Shown here: positions 33,140 through 44,539 of the stretch, one piece after another
How the letters are laid out: each line of letters begins with the position of its first letter
How positions within the stretch are numbered: position 1 is the first letter of the stretch
NCBI RefSeq assembly: GCF_026210795.1
Contig: NC_089448.1
Location: 1,178,001-1,242,000, forward strand
Reading direction: 5' to 3'
DNA from: Rhizophagus irregularis
Taxonomy: Eukaryota > Glomeromycota > Glomeromycetes > Glomerales > Glomeraceae
DNA length: 64,000 nt
Position numbers and translations under genes: made by a program
Notes under the pieces: generated by a model
What the model saw: only the letters and a program-made list of their open reading frames with translations
What the model was told of the DNA's origin: nothing
The model's database searches: none

Positions 33140-34500
33140 CTGCAATTAAATTTTTTTTGATTTTTTCTCCCGATAACAATGGGCACGCCGATTTTTTTAA
33201 AAAAATTATATTTTTTTGCCAATAACAATAGGCCGCAACAGATTTTTTTTTAATAATATTATTTTTTTAATATTAGTAGTATTCTTATTTTAAATTATAT
33301 TTTTTTTTAATCGATAACAATAGGGAGGAATCATCATTTTTTTTAATCGATAACAATAGGGAGGAATCATCATTTCAAAATATTCAGCCACAACCATTTG
33401 GTATTGAAGTTGCATCGAATATTTTTAATAAACTATTAGGCACTTAAATCATTAATTAATGGTTATACTATTTAACAAATAATAAACAATAAGAATATTT
33501 CTGTTTGTGAAGCAAAAAATCATATATTATAAAAATTGCATTTTAAATAAAAAGAATCATTTTTTTATCGTAATTGCAATAAGGAAATTCATCCGGATGG
33601 TTCCATAATTATTAGTGGGTCATGTGTACATTCGATGGCCAATCTGATCACTAATAAAGTTCCGGTTAATGAAATTTAATAATTTAATCGAATAGTTTTT
33701 TTTTTGCTAATTAACGAAAAAAACTTTTAATTTGTTTTACTAATCATGTTTCATTTTTGACCATTCCCACCCACCCTTTCAATCTGCTACCAGCAGATAT
33801 CCGAATGTGAATTTTTTCCAGTTAGATTGGATCTTTTTTTATATAATAATATTTTTTTCGGCCTTTTTAGACTATATCTTCTTTTTTTTAATAATATTTT
33901 TCTTGGTCTCCTTTTTTTGAGACTGGAACTTTTTTTCAGTCTTTTTTTTAGACTGGATCATTTTTTTTAATATTTTTTTTTTGGTTTCTTTTTTTTTAGA
34001 GCGGATTTTTTTAATATTTAATATTTTTTTTTTATTTTTTAAACCGAGATTTTAATAATTTTTCTTTACAATTTTTTTAAAACTGAATTTTCAATATTTC
34101 TCATCCTGGTTTTTTTCTCTTTATAATAATAATCTATACAAATATGTTATTATGTAATTTTTTATTTATTTTTAACACTTTTTTATGTATAGATATTATC
34201 GTTATTATTTATTTCGTCTTTTAGGCTTAGATCTAGATCAGTGATTGGACCTTTAACGTACAATTATTTTATTTTCTAGAATCCATAAAAACAATAAATT
34301 TCACTAAACTCAACAGGTTAGACTGACGCACTAACACTGCAATCCTACAGTGAGTATCACCTCTTAGGTTTTGATCGGCGATACAATCAAAATAAAATAT
34401 TTTTTTTATTGAATAAATATACTTTGTTTTATTTTTTTAGTTAGAATAAATATATTTTTTCTTACTTAAAATAAAAAAAAAACATGTTAATATAATAAGA
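33140..34500. other. Low-complexity T-rich DNA with a 36 bp tandem repeat
   Basis: A 36 bp unit (TCGATAACAATAGGGAGGAA plus 16 bases) occurs twice from 33311, with looser relatives at 33165-33230. From 33.8 to 34.1 kb there are long T runs with repeated GACTGG and AGACTGGA motifs. No gene. It lies between the Helitron ORF remnant and the Helitron-like 3' end. Confidence 0.55.
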
Positions 34501-34556
34501 TCATAATTCATCTAAATATAAAACAAAAATAGTATATTGATTTAAACTTATTTAAT

Positions 34557-34586
34557 CCTGTTGCAACGCAACAGGTTGCGGCTAGT
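34557..34586 (+). other. Helitron-like 3' end: hairpin followed by CTAG
   Basis: CCTGTTGC, loop AAC, GCAACAGG forms a perfect 8 bp stem; six bases later comes CTAG followed by T. A short hairpin just before CTRR, with insertion before T, is the known 3' signature of Helitrons. It is in the same orientation as the Helitron ORF remnant 1.5 kb upstream and may be the end of that element. A weaker example is at 40821-40847 (GGTGCGAAGCAGC, then CTAG and T). Confidence 0.6.
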
Positions 34587-34589
34587 AAA

Positions 34590-35629
34590 TATTTATGAGA
34601 AACTATCGTCTTTTTTATAAACCACGACTAGTTACAATAAACGAATTGATAGATTTTAAAAAATAATATATAATAAATTGGAATGTTTTCCGAATATCTC
34701 CACTAATAATTCATCAGGTCTATAAATCCAAGGAAGAATTATCTTTTGGATTTTTTTTTTTAGCTACATTAGCCTTGTGAATAAAAATACAAATTTTTTT
34801 CTTTGGTTTCTTGATGGTAATACTGTCTCACAACTCAGAAATATCTACTATTATATCGATTTTATGGATGAAAACCTCTAGCATTATAAGACCTTCGGTT
34901 TTATGCTTTGGTTAGATAATTGAGTTCATCTTGTTAGCTAGATATCTGTTGTTAGCATTATGTTTCGTTTCAATCCAAAAATAATAAAATAATAACTGCA
35001 TAATAAATAATTAATAAGAATTCGAACTTAATATATATAAAATATTATACCTAGAATATATCGTATAATATTTGAGCTTTATTTCTTCGAAATGAATGTT
35101 AATGAATTCATTTAATATTAAAATCCACATGTTATTTAAAGGTTAAATGCAAGTCATTTTTTCTAATATAGTTTGACTATTAACATATAAAGTTTTTTAT
35201 TTTTAAATATCAAAAGTATCATTTGCAGTCTATCTAACACCTTTAATTTATCCATTAAAATTATTTGTTTTAACATACTAGAAAACGGGGAAACCGTTAT
35301 TAAGTCCGAAGTGTTGTTTAAGCCTTTAAAGGTTTATTGTTGTACTTCTTCACGTGTCGGACGGACATTTTGGTGTTACCTTTGTATAGTAGTGTATAGT
35401 CTTTTGTTACACTTCGGACTAATAAAAAATACGTTACTTTTGCAGTTTTTTGTATTTTTTTTTGTAACCTTTAATAATTTATATACGCAAAAACATCATA
35501 TCAAAAAGGTATCTAATCTAAAAATTTTGAAACTACACTATAAAAGATTAATTAACTTGAAACCCTTCTAATATAGCGCTAAAATCATACTTTTGTATAT
35601 TTATTCATTCCCTTCACTATCATCATCCT
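34590..35629. other. Intergenic DNA with a short inverted repeat
   Basis: AT-rich with no supported gene. AGTCCGAAGTGT at 35303-35314 is matched by ACACTTCGGACT at 35409-35420, giving a 118 bp palindromic element like other MITEs here. The 86-codon frame across it is an artefact. Confidence 0.5.
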
Positions 35630-36470
35630 CCTCGAGAACCTGCAACACGTTTCTTGTTTTCATTAATATTATCACCAATTTTTAGTTTCCTTTAATACTT
35701 TACCTGTTGGTTCATTACCGTTAATTTCCTTAATTCTGTCACTAAAAACTTGCTTGTTCAAATTCTCCTTCAGATCTGTTAGAGCGTCCCTTGTATCGTA
35801 AAATTGTTCGTCATCCGACTTCTCAAACTGCCGTCCTTCCCTATAAGTTCATCTTGACTTTTAGTTGTAACCCTTGGCCTATTTCGTCTTCCATTCCCGA
35901 TTTATATACTTGTTCATCATTTCATTTTCGTTGTTAAAGTATAAAAGGATATATTTAATTTTGTTAACCTAATAACTTTTCCGAAAAATCCTCCATATTT
36001 TTTAATATTTTCTTTAATGATTTCTCCATAGGTTTATCACTACCTGCTACAATTTTCTTAACTGCTTACTAACCAAACTTTTTATTTAATTCACGTGGTA
36101 ATAAATCAGAGTCAAACATTCGGAAAAAATATTGACGACCATTTCTAAGAATTGTAATATTGGCCCCCAACTCGCTTATAAGTGTTTTCATATTCTTTGG
36201 TAAAACAAAATCTGGCCTTGATCGTCTTATATTTATAACTTCTTTTGATTGTTATTTTCTCCACATAACCTACATCTCTTATACATTCGTCGTCTGACCA
36301 ATACCAAGGAAAATCGTAAAAGGTCATATCACGTGATTTCTCAAATAACTTTTTACCGTCCATTTCATCGCAGTTGTTGTAACAATCGGAAGCCCGGTGA
36401 TCCTTCCATTTGGGTAATTTTGTGTATCCGAATTTTTCCGGCTTTTACGCTTCATCAGAATAATTTGTAT
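35630..36470 (-). pseudogene. Unidentified broken gene with acidic C-terminus
   Basis: Minus-strand coding-like stretches in shifting frames: MDGKKLFEKSRDMTFYDFPW to FCFTKEYENT (36363-36170), then LISELGANITILRNGRQYFF and FDSDLLPRELNKKFG, then AVKKIVAGSDKPMEKSLKK to KNMEDFSEKLLG, then SDDEQFYDTRDALTDLKENL to NEPTGKVLKET, and finally VLQVLEEDDDSEGNE with a stop near 35610. At least three frameshifts and some stops interrupt it. I do not recognise the family. Mixed charge and an acidic end suggest a soluble protein. Confidence 0.45.
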
Positions 36471-36539
36471 TAGATTTTTTTTTCATAAATTAGTTTCAGA
36501 TATGTATTAAGTTAATACGATATCAATCCATAAAATTAA

Positions 36540-38820
36540 CAAATTTTTTTTCAAATTTCCAAATTCTTTTTGGTTAGGTAATAATCAACATTCGTAAAAG
36601 TTTAAATTAAATTCACGTTGATATTTAATTTCGTATTTTCTTATTTTAATTTTACCTATTATGGAGAATTTAAATAAAAAATTGTAATTTACCAAAATTG
36701 AATAAATTTAATTGCAGATCAAGATTATTGTGTTTCCTCTGTGTATTTTAACTAGTCTTTTTTTGATAATTTTGTTGCCGATCTTGAAATCATTGCAACA
36801 TTTCACCACTTTTTTTTCGTTTTTTTTTCTTTTCTTTTCCTTTATTAATTTTTAGTAATTTTTACATTGCGAATTAATAACATTTTTTTGTTTAAAAATT
36901 ATTTATTAAAATGGATGAAATTAAATTAAGTGATGATGTCATTGAACAAATAAAAGGCTTCCATTATTGGAATTTGACTAAAGAACAAGAATCGTTAATT
37001 GATAAACTAATAACAGACAAAGAATTAAAAGAACGTTATAAAGGCTTTGGTTTATGTGAAAAATGTAAACAACCTAAAATTTATCCTGATTATTGTCGGC
37101 CATGTAAATCACAATATTTTAAACAAAATTTCAAAAATTGGACAAGTGGAAATCATAATGTTGATGAATTTATTCAAAAAGCACAATTAAAAGCTAAAAA
37201 TATTGATCAAGTCATAGAATGGGTTGAATATGATAAATTTGAAAATGTTGAATATTTAGCAAAAGGGAGATTTGGAACTACTTTTAAAGCAGTTTGGAAA
37301 GATGGTCCTTGGAAATTGAATGATAACTATCAATTGGAAAGAAAAGGTGAAACAAAAGTCGCTTTAAAATGTTTACATAATTCACAAGATATTACAGCAG
37401 AATTTTTAAAAGAAGTAAGATATTTTCTTTTAAATCTTAATTAGCCTTTATAAATGTTAAACTAACCATAATTTTCTTTTAAGGTTGAATCAAATATTTT
37501 AGTATATAATACTGGTTGGGTAGTTCGTTGTTTTGGTATTACCAAAGATCCTAAAACAAATGATTTTATGATGGTTATGGTTTTAAAAGATGGTAGTTTA
37601 AGACAATATTTAAACAACAACTTCATTTCAATTAATTGGGAGGAAAAGTTGCTTAATTTACAAGGTATTGCATTTGGTCTTAAAGATATTCATAATAAAG
37701 GATTAATTCATCATGATTTTCATTGTGGGAATATATTAAGCTCTTCTGTTCCATATTTTCATGTTTCTATTACTGGTTTGGGATTATGTCAACCTGCTAA
37801 TGTCAAATCCTCTCAAAAGAGTAATAAAAAAATATATGGAGTATTACCTTATGTAGCTCCTGAAGTTTTAAGAGGAAAAGAATATACTCAAGCAAGTGAT
37901 ATCTATGGATTTGGAATCATTGCATATGAAATTTGTACAGGTTTCCCTCCTTATTATGATATAGCTCATGATGAATTCTTAGCAATGAAAATTTGTAAGG
38001 GATTGAGGCCAACGTCTGATTATAAAATCCCTCAATTAATTTTTAATATTATTAATCAATGTTGGGATGCAGACCCTTTAAAGCGACCTGATGCAAATGA
38101 ATTGCATGATTTAATAGCGGAATTAGATAATGATATTAGTGACAATAAAGTATCTTCTGTAATTTATGGGCAAGTTAAAGAAGCAGATGAAATTAAAGAG
38201 TCATCTTTAACAGTTCAATTACCATTACCATCTACAAGTACGCTCTCATATATGTTACATCCTCAAGCAGTTTATACAAGCAGACTTTTAGATTTTAAAA
38301 ATCTTCCAGAACCAAAAAATGCTGATAATAATGATTTACTGAAGTAGAATTTTCAGGTAAACACTTATAGTTTTCTATAATAATTTAAATTAGTTTTATA
38401 ATTCTGACAACCAATATTTATAGGTTCCTTAAAAATGGATTTTACTAAACTTGATATTAATCCTAAAGGTAATTTCTTTTGCATGTGATTTTTTGGTCTA
38501 TTAGAATTTAATTAAACTATTTTTTTTATTATAGATGAAAAAAATTAAAATACTTTTAACTTTAAATGAAAATATTTTGTATATAAATCAAATATAATTT
38601 TATTTTGAACTTGAGGCAGGATAGTCTTTAATATTATTCAATGGTAATATAATAAGACTGATAATTTATCAATTATTCATATCTGAAAGATTGAATATTA
38701 ATTTGATTGTAAATGAATAAGATTTTTTTTTTATTAATAAATTTGGTTATATTAAATTATTTATAAATAAATCATTAATATTTCAATTGTATAAATCAGT
38801 TGATAAACAAGGGAACACAT
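36540..38820 (+). repeat. First copy of a 2.3 kb kinase-gene duplication
   Basis: This segment matches 41690-44040 from about 370 bases upstream of the start codon (shared AATAATCAACATTCGTAAAA and GTGTTTCCTCTGTGTATTTT) through the last exon and on to TTTCAATTGTAT. The second copy has 35 extra bases near 41840. The copies are in direct orientation 5.2 kb apart with unrelated DNA between, so the duplication was of the gene with its promoter region. Confidence 0.85.
36911..38347 (+). CDS. TKL-like protein kinase, copy 1: probable pseudokinase
   Basis: Exon 1 is 36911-37414, the intron 37415-37483 (GTAAGA..TTTAAG), exon 2 runs to TAG at 38345-38347; 455 residues. N-terminal CxxC pairs at residues 49/52 and 62/65 suggest a zinc ribbon, followed by NFKNWTSGN, a hallmark of this fungal family. 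The kinase domain starts near 115 (LAKGRFGTTF), with Lys153 in VALK, HHDFHCGN at 244-251 and VAPEVLRGKEYTQASDIYGF. Where copy 2 has TDLG, this copy has TGLG (residue 266), and the preceding loop is rewritten (SSSVPYFHVSI), so the metal-binding Asp is missing. One base lost near 38341 frameshifts the end; exons 3 and 4 of copy 2 are still visible downstream (38425-38550) but out of frame. It could act only as a catalytically dead regulator, or be dying. Confidence 0.85.
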
Positions 38821-41689
38821 TTTTTTTTCACTTTATAATGTAATTTTGCCATTTTGGTTAAATAAAACAGGACTTGGAAGATTAAGTAAGTTGTTCATTG
38901 GGCGTGAAACTACCCACGTGTAAATTTTTATCAAGCTAACTCAAGTACTTATGAATTTTTAATGGTATTAATCTTTGAGTTTTTTTTTGTGTAAAAAGAT
39001 TATATGTATAGATAATATTACTATTATTATATTCATTTAATAAATTTAATAAAGAAATTATAAAATTTTATTTATGAAAGTTTTATTTTCATATTGTTCA
39101 TATTTTTCATAAAGCCAAATTTTAAGATTTTTGAGCCAACTATTTTTGAGAAAAGAGCAGCACTGTACGATCTTAATTTGTAGAAGTTCGTACAGCAGTA
39201 CTGTACTGTACTGTACTGTATGAACTTGTTAAAACTTACTGTACAGTACTGTTTATAGATCTGCCTTTTGAATAAACATAGAGAGAACAAAATTTTATTT
39301 TATCAAATAAAATTAAAGCTTTATACTCATTTATTTTTATACAGTGGTTAAAATTAAAGAATAATTGTGCAAATTCTGCAATCATTTTTAAAATGATTCA
39401 CGAAGTTTTATAGTAATATATGAAAATTTCTTTATGAAACTAAGTCCACCTTTTTCTTCTTTCTGCTTTTATTTTTTTATTTTTTATCTATCAAGTCACA
39501 ATTACTAATATAGGAATTTTTAATAGATGTATTTTATTACAACAAAGATATTAATGAAAGTAATTTTATACATTAAAGTTAACGGCACAGTAATTTTATG
39601 CAAAAAAATCTATATCTCCACCAATATTTAAGCTAACTTGATAAAATTATTGTCTGAATAGTCCTAACAACTTTAAGACCTGTTTATTTAACCAAAATGA
39701 CGAACGTTATAAAATGAAAAAACATGCAGCATATAAAGAAAATCATACCTCCACAAATATTAAAAATCGATATCTAAATATTCTTACACTTGCTAAACAA
39801 CTTTACTTAATCCCACAAGATCTGTTTTATTTAATCAAAATGATGAAATTAAAATAAATATGAGCGCCACAGTAATCTATCTTATTAAAAAAATTCCTGT
39901 GAAACCGTTATTCGATATTTATACAGGTTAATCTAAATTTCTGAGTTGTGCAACGCATCATTCCCCTGCGCCAGATTTGCGCCTGATCTATACTTAAGTG
40001 TTTAATGTTTTTGATCAGCAAATTTGTGATTGCTAATACCAATTTTTAGTTTCCCGAGTAACTAATACAAATAACTATTAGAATAGATAGATTATTAGCT
40101 TTTTTTAATAATGATGATAAATTTCTATAATCGATAATAAAATTTTTTCATATTAATTTTTCATATTAATTTTTTCTCCCCATATAATATTAGATCAATT
40201 TAATAGTTTAGTATATAAAAGAGAATTATTTGGCCTTTTCCCTAATAAAATTTTTTTATATTGATTTTTTTCTCCCGATAATAATAATTCAGTGTAATAA
40301 AGATAAAGATTTTTTAGCGTTTTTTCTCCTAGTATCAATAAAACTATTTATAATAAATTTGAAAATATTCTACAGTACTGTAACATCTACTTTATACAAT
40401 AAATAAAATTTATATTAATTTCTTATCAATATATTATTAATATATTTCTTCAGACCAAAAACATTGTAATAATGAAATCTTTCAAAATATTTAAACATGC
40501 TATAATAATACTACATTTTTCAAATATACAAAAAAAAGTTTATCTCACACATAAAAAAATTTTTTTGCCATCATATACAAAAAAAAAAATTCTAGCAAAT
40601 GAAAAGATATGTTTTCTAAGCTCTAAGAACTCCATCTTAGCCTTTTTTTTATCACCTTTTTTAAATTTATTAAATTTATTTTTTATTTTATTATCATTTA
40701 TTTACACTCCTTTAGATTTCTAATTATGAACAATAATAAAACTTGAAGTTTTTAAACATATATCATAATTTTCCTTTCATTATTCATTACTACATTAATA
40801 TAAAACAACTTACTAATCCCGGTGCGAAGCAGCGAGCTACTGCTAGTTTTATACAAAAAAAATCATATTTCCACGAATATTTAAAATAATTTATGTCTGA
40901 ATAGTTCAACACTCCCTAAACAACTTTATATTATCCCCAAGATCTATTACATTTAACTAAAGTGGTAAAATTACGCTATAAAATGAAGGGAAAATGCGAC
41001 GCATAACACAGTAATGCATTTATTATCAACTTTACATTTATTAAAGAGAGTGTAATAGTTTTTTTATTATTTAACAAATATTTTACAAAGAAAAGAAAAT
41101 GAGTTAGAAAAGTAAGGGGCGAGCAAGTAAACAATGAAACAATGATAAACAAATAATCAGTATCACGTGAAAATCTTGTACTATACGATTGTTACATACA
41201 ATCGCAGTTCGTACAGTGCATTTTATATGTATACTTTATTCAAATGGATAAGAGAAATTAAATTAAGTCTTTCATAAATCATCAGCGGAGCTAATAAGTT
41301 TATGCAGATTTACAAGATTTATATTAATTCTAATAATATATGTAAATTCATGTAAAAAACTTTTAAAATCTATGTTCCATTATAAGAACTCTCTTAATAT
41401 GAATTTTATTGAAAAAAAAAAACATTAACTGAACGTTCATACTGTTATGCTTCATATTTAAAAAATGAGAAAAAGTCAGGTCAGACAATAATAATATTGT
41501 GAACTTTGTGAAAAATTTTTTTTTTTAAAAAAAATTATTAAAAGAAGTTAAATTAATACATATGATGATGAGATTAATTTTATTGTATAATTACATTATC
41601 AATTTATAAGAAAATCCTGCAAAAATGCGCAAATAAAATTTGAAATTTTGCAAAAAGAACAGAAAAGGAAAAATTGCAATTATCTTTTT
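38821..41689. other. Intergenic DNA between the kinase copies
   Basis: No supported gene. It contains a (GTACT)4 microsatellite at 39198-39220 inside a wider GTACAGTACTG palindromic area, and three degenerate copies of an about 130-base repeat (near 39600-39710, 39725-39850 and 40855-40990) sharing ATATYTCCACVAATATTTAA, CTAAACAACTTTA and GATCTGTTTTATTTAA-like blocks. A weak Helitron-like end lies at 40821-40847. Confidence 0.55.
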
Positions 41690-42105
41690 AAATTTAAAAA
41701 CAATTTCAAATTTTCAAATTCTCTTTTAGTTAGTAATAATCAACATTCGTAAAAGGTTAACTTAAATTCATGTTGATATTTAATTTCGTATTTTCTTATT
41801 TTAATCTTACCTAATTATGGAGAATTTAAATAAAAAAGCAGGCAGAGATTGGGACAAGTAGTCTTTGTAGGATTGTAATTTACCAAAATTGAATAAATTT
41901 AATTGCAGATCAAGATTATTGTGTTTCCTCTGTGTATTTTGTGTATTTTTAACTAGTCTTTTTTTGATAATTTTGTTGCCGATCTTTAAATCATTGCAAC
42001 ATTAAAATAATGTTTCACCACTTTTTTTTTTATTTTTTTTCTTTTCCTTTATTATTTTTTAGTAATTTTACGTACGAATTAATAACATATTTTTGTTTAA
42101 ATAAA

Positions 42106-43799
42106 ATGGATGAAATTAAATTAAGTGATGATGTTATTGAGCAAATAAAAGATTTAAATTATTATTACCTGACAAAAGAACAAAAATCGTTAATTGATAA
42201 ACTAATAATAGACAAAGAATTAATAGAATGTTATAAAAAATATAATTTATGTAAAAAATGTAAGCAGCCTAAAACTGGATATAAATATTGTCGGTTATGT
42301 AATTCACAACATTTTAAACAAAATTTCAAAAATTGGACAAGTGGAAATCATGATATTGATGAATTTATTCAAAAAGCACAATTAAAAGCTAAAAATTTTG
42401 GTCAAGCCATAGAATGGATTGAATATGATAAATTTGAAAATGTTGAATATTTAGCAAAAGGGGGATTTGGAACTACTTTTAAAGCAGTTTGGAAAGATGG
42501 TCCTATATGGAAATATGATCATAATCAATGGAGAAGAGAAGGTAAAACAAAAGTTGCTTTAAAATGTTTACATAATTCACAAGATATTACAGCAGAATTT
42601 TTAAAAGAAGTAAGATATTTTATTATAAATCTTAATTAGCTTTATAAATGTTAAACTAACTATAATTTTCTTTTAAGGTTGAGTCAAATATTTTAGCATA
42701 TGAAACTAGTTGGATAGTTCGTTGTTTTGGTATTACCAAAGATCCAAAAACAAATGATTTTATGATGGTTATGGATTTGAAAGATGGTAGTTTAAGACAA
42801 TTTTTAAATGATAACTTCATTTCACTGAATTGGGAGAATAAGTTATATAATTTACAAGGTATTGCATTTGGTCTTAAAGATATTCATAATAAAGGATTAA
42901 TTCATCATGATTTTCATTGTGGGAATATATTAAGCAATTTTAATGAAGAGGCTTTTGTTACTGATTTGGGATTATGTCAACCTGCTAATGCCAAATCCTC
43001 TCAAAATAGTAATAAAAAAATATATGGAGTATTACCTTATGTAGCTCCTGAAGTTTTAAGAGGAAAAGAATATACTCAAGCAAGTGATATTTATGGATTT
43101 GGAATCATTGCATATGAAATTTGTACAGGTTTCCCTCCTTATTATGATATAGCTCATGATGAATTCTTAGCAATGAAAATTTGTAAGGGATTGAGGCCAA
43201 CGTCTAATTATAAAATTCCTCAGTTAATTTTTGACATTATTAATCAATGTTGGGATGCAGACCCTTTAAAACGACCTAATGCAGAAGAATTACATGAATC
43301 AATATGGAAGTTATATCCTGATATTGATAACAATAAAGTGGATTCTTTAATTTATGGGCAAGTTAAAGAGGCAGATAAAATTAATAAAAAGTCATCTTTT
43401 CCAGTCCAATTTCCATTATCATCTACAAGTAAACTCTCATATACAACACATCCTCAAGCAGTTTATACAAGTAGACTTTTAGATTTTAAAAATCTTCCAG
43501 AACCAAAAAATGCTGATAATAATGATTTACTTGGAGTGGAATATTCAGGTAAATACATATAGTTTTCAATAATAATTTAAATTAGTTTTATAATTCTGGC
43601 AACCAATATTTATAGATTCCTTAAAAATGGATTTTACTAAACTTGATATTAATCCTAAAGGTAATTTCTTTTACATGTGATTATTTGGTCTATTAGAATT
43701 TAATTAAACTATTTTTTTTTTATTATAGATGAAAAAATTAAAACACATTTAACTTTAAATGAAAATATTTTGTATATAAAAAAAACACATCAAATATAA
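42106..43799 (+). CDS. TKL-like protein kinase, copy 2: intact four-exon gene
   Basis: Exons 42106-42609, 42678-43548, 43616-43660 and 43729-43799 join to 496 residues; the introns are 68, 67 and 68 nt with GT..AG ends. The start MDEIKLSDDVIEQ was preferred over an upstream in-frame ATG whose extension is only Phe-rich. CxxC pairs at 49/52 and 62/65, NFKNWTSGN, a Gly-rich loop near 116-124 (AKGGFGTTF), Lys153, HHD with Asp246, TDLG with Asp264, and YVAPEVLRGKEYTQASDIYGFG are all in place. The HRD Arg is His, which is compatible with activity in some kinases. The tail HPQAVYTSRLLDFKNLPEP leads to a short C-terminus ending IKKTHQI. It should phosphorylate Ser/Thr or Tyr in the cytoplasm; the substrate is unknown. 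The kinase family is known to be greatly expanded in Glomeromycotina. Confidence 0.9.
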
Positions 43800-44286
43800 T
43801 TACTTGAGGATGGTCTTTAATATTAATCTGGGATATTTGATGGAAATATAGAAGACTGATAATTTATCAATTATTTATATCTGAAAGATCAAGGATTAGC
43901 GTTGTAATAAATTTAAAAATTGTTTTTTTTATTAATAAATTTGATCATATTAAATTATCTAAAATTTATAATAAATAAATCATTTATATTTCAATTGTAT
44001 TAATAAGTATCATGGTTGATAAGCAAGAGAATTAAGTTTAATGTAAATAATTACTTTTCAGTGATGTCTTTATATTACAGTAAAAACACCCACTAGAAGT
44101 TCATGTATAAATCGTGGCTTGATAAATTATTTTGTATGTAAGTTATATAAGAATGATCCTTTTACATTAAATAAATTATGGATTATTGCGAAATAAAAAT
44201 TATTTTTTATATGATAGAAAGTATAAAAAGAGATTTAAAATATTTGAAGTTAAATAATCACTTAAAATTTTAGCATTTTTATTTTA

Positions 44287-44521
44287 GTGGTTGGAACTGA
44301 TTAACGTTAATCGATTATTTAATTAACTATTAGTAAGCAAACTAGTCGATTAAAATTATTTAAATCATTATTCTCAAATTATATAATGTAACCCAGAAAT
44401 GTTATTTTATGCTTTAATAATAAGATTATTAAAATATATGGCTTCATGTAATTAATTTATAACGGAGTAATATAATTTGCAGCCAAAAAACAGCTTCTAA
44501 CCGGTTAATCATTCCAACCTC
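44287..44521. mobile_element. 235 bp MITE with 10 bp target duplication
   Basis: Left end GTGGTTGGAACTGATTAAC, right end (reverse complement) GAGGTTGGAATGATTAACCG. TTTTATTTTA is found at 44277-44286 and 44522-44531. The interior holds TTAACGTTAATCGATTA-like short palindromes. The end sequence resembles the right edge of the AACCGGTT array at 32.5 kb. Non-coding. Confidence 0.75.
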
Positions 44522-44539
44522 TTTTATTTTAGTGTTTAA

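Noticed and set aside
35311-35571. 86-codon frame
   Set aside because: It spans a palindromic element and ends in low-complexity DNA.
40472-40723. 83-codon frame
   Set aside because: Lys/Phe/Leu-rich product of A and T runs, with no support from context.
42010-42105. Upstream in-frame ATG of kinase copy 2
   Set aside because: The extra 32 residues are Phe-rich and come from a T-run leader that in copy 1 is not in frame; MDEIKLSDD is shared by both copies.
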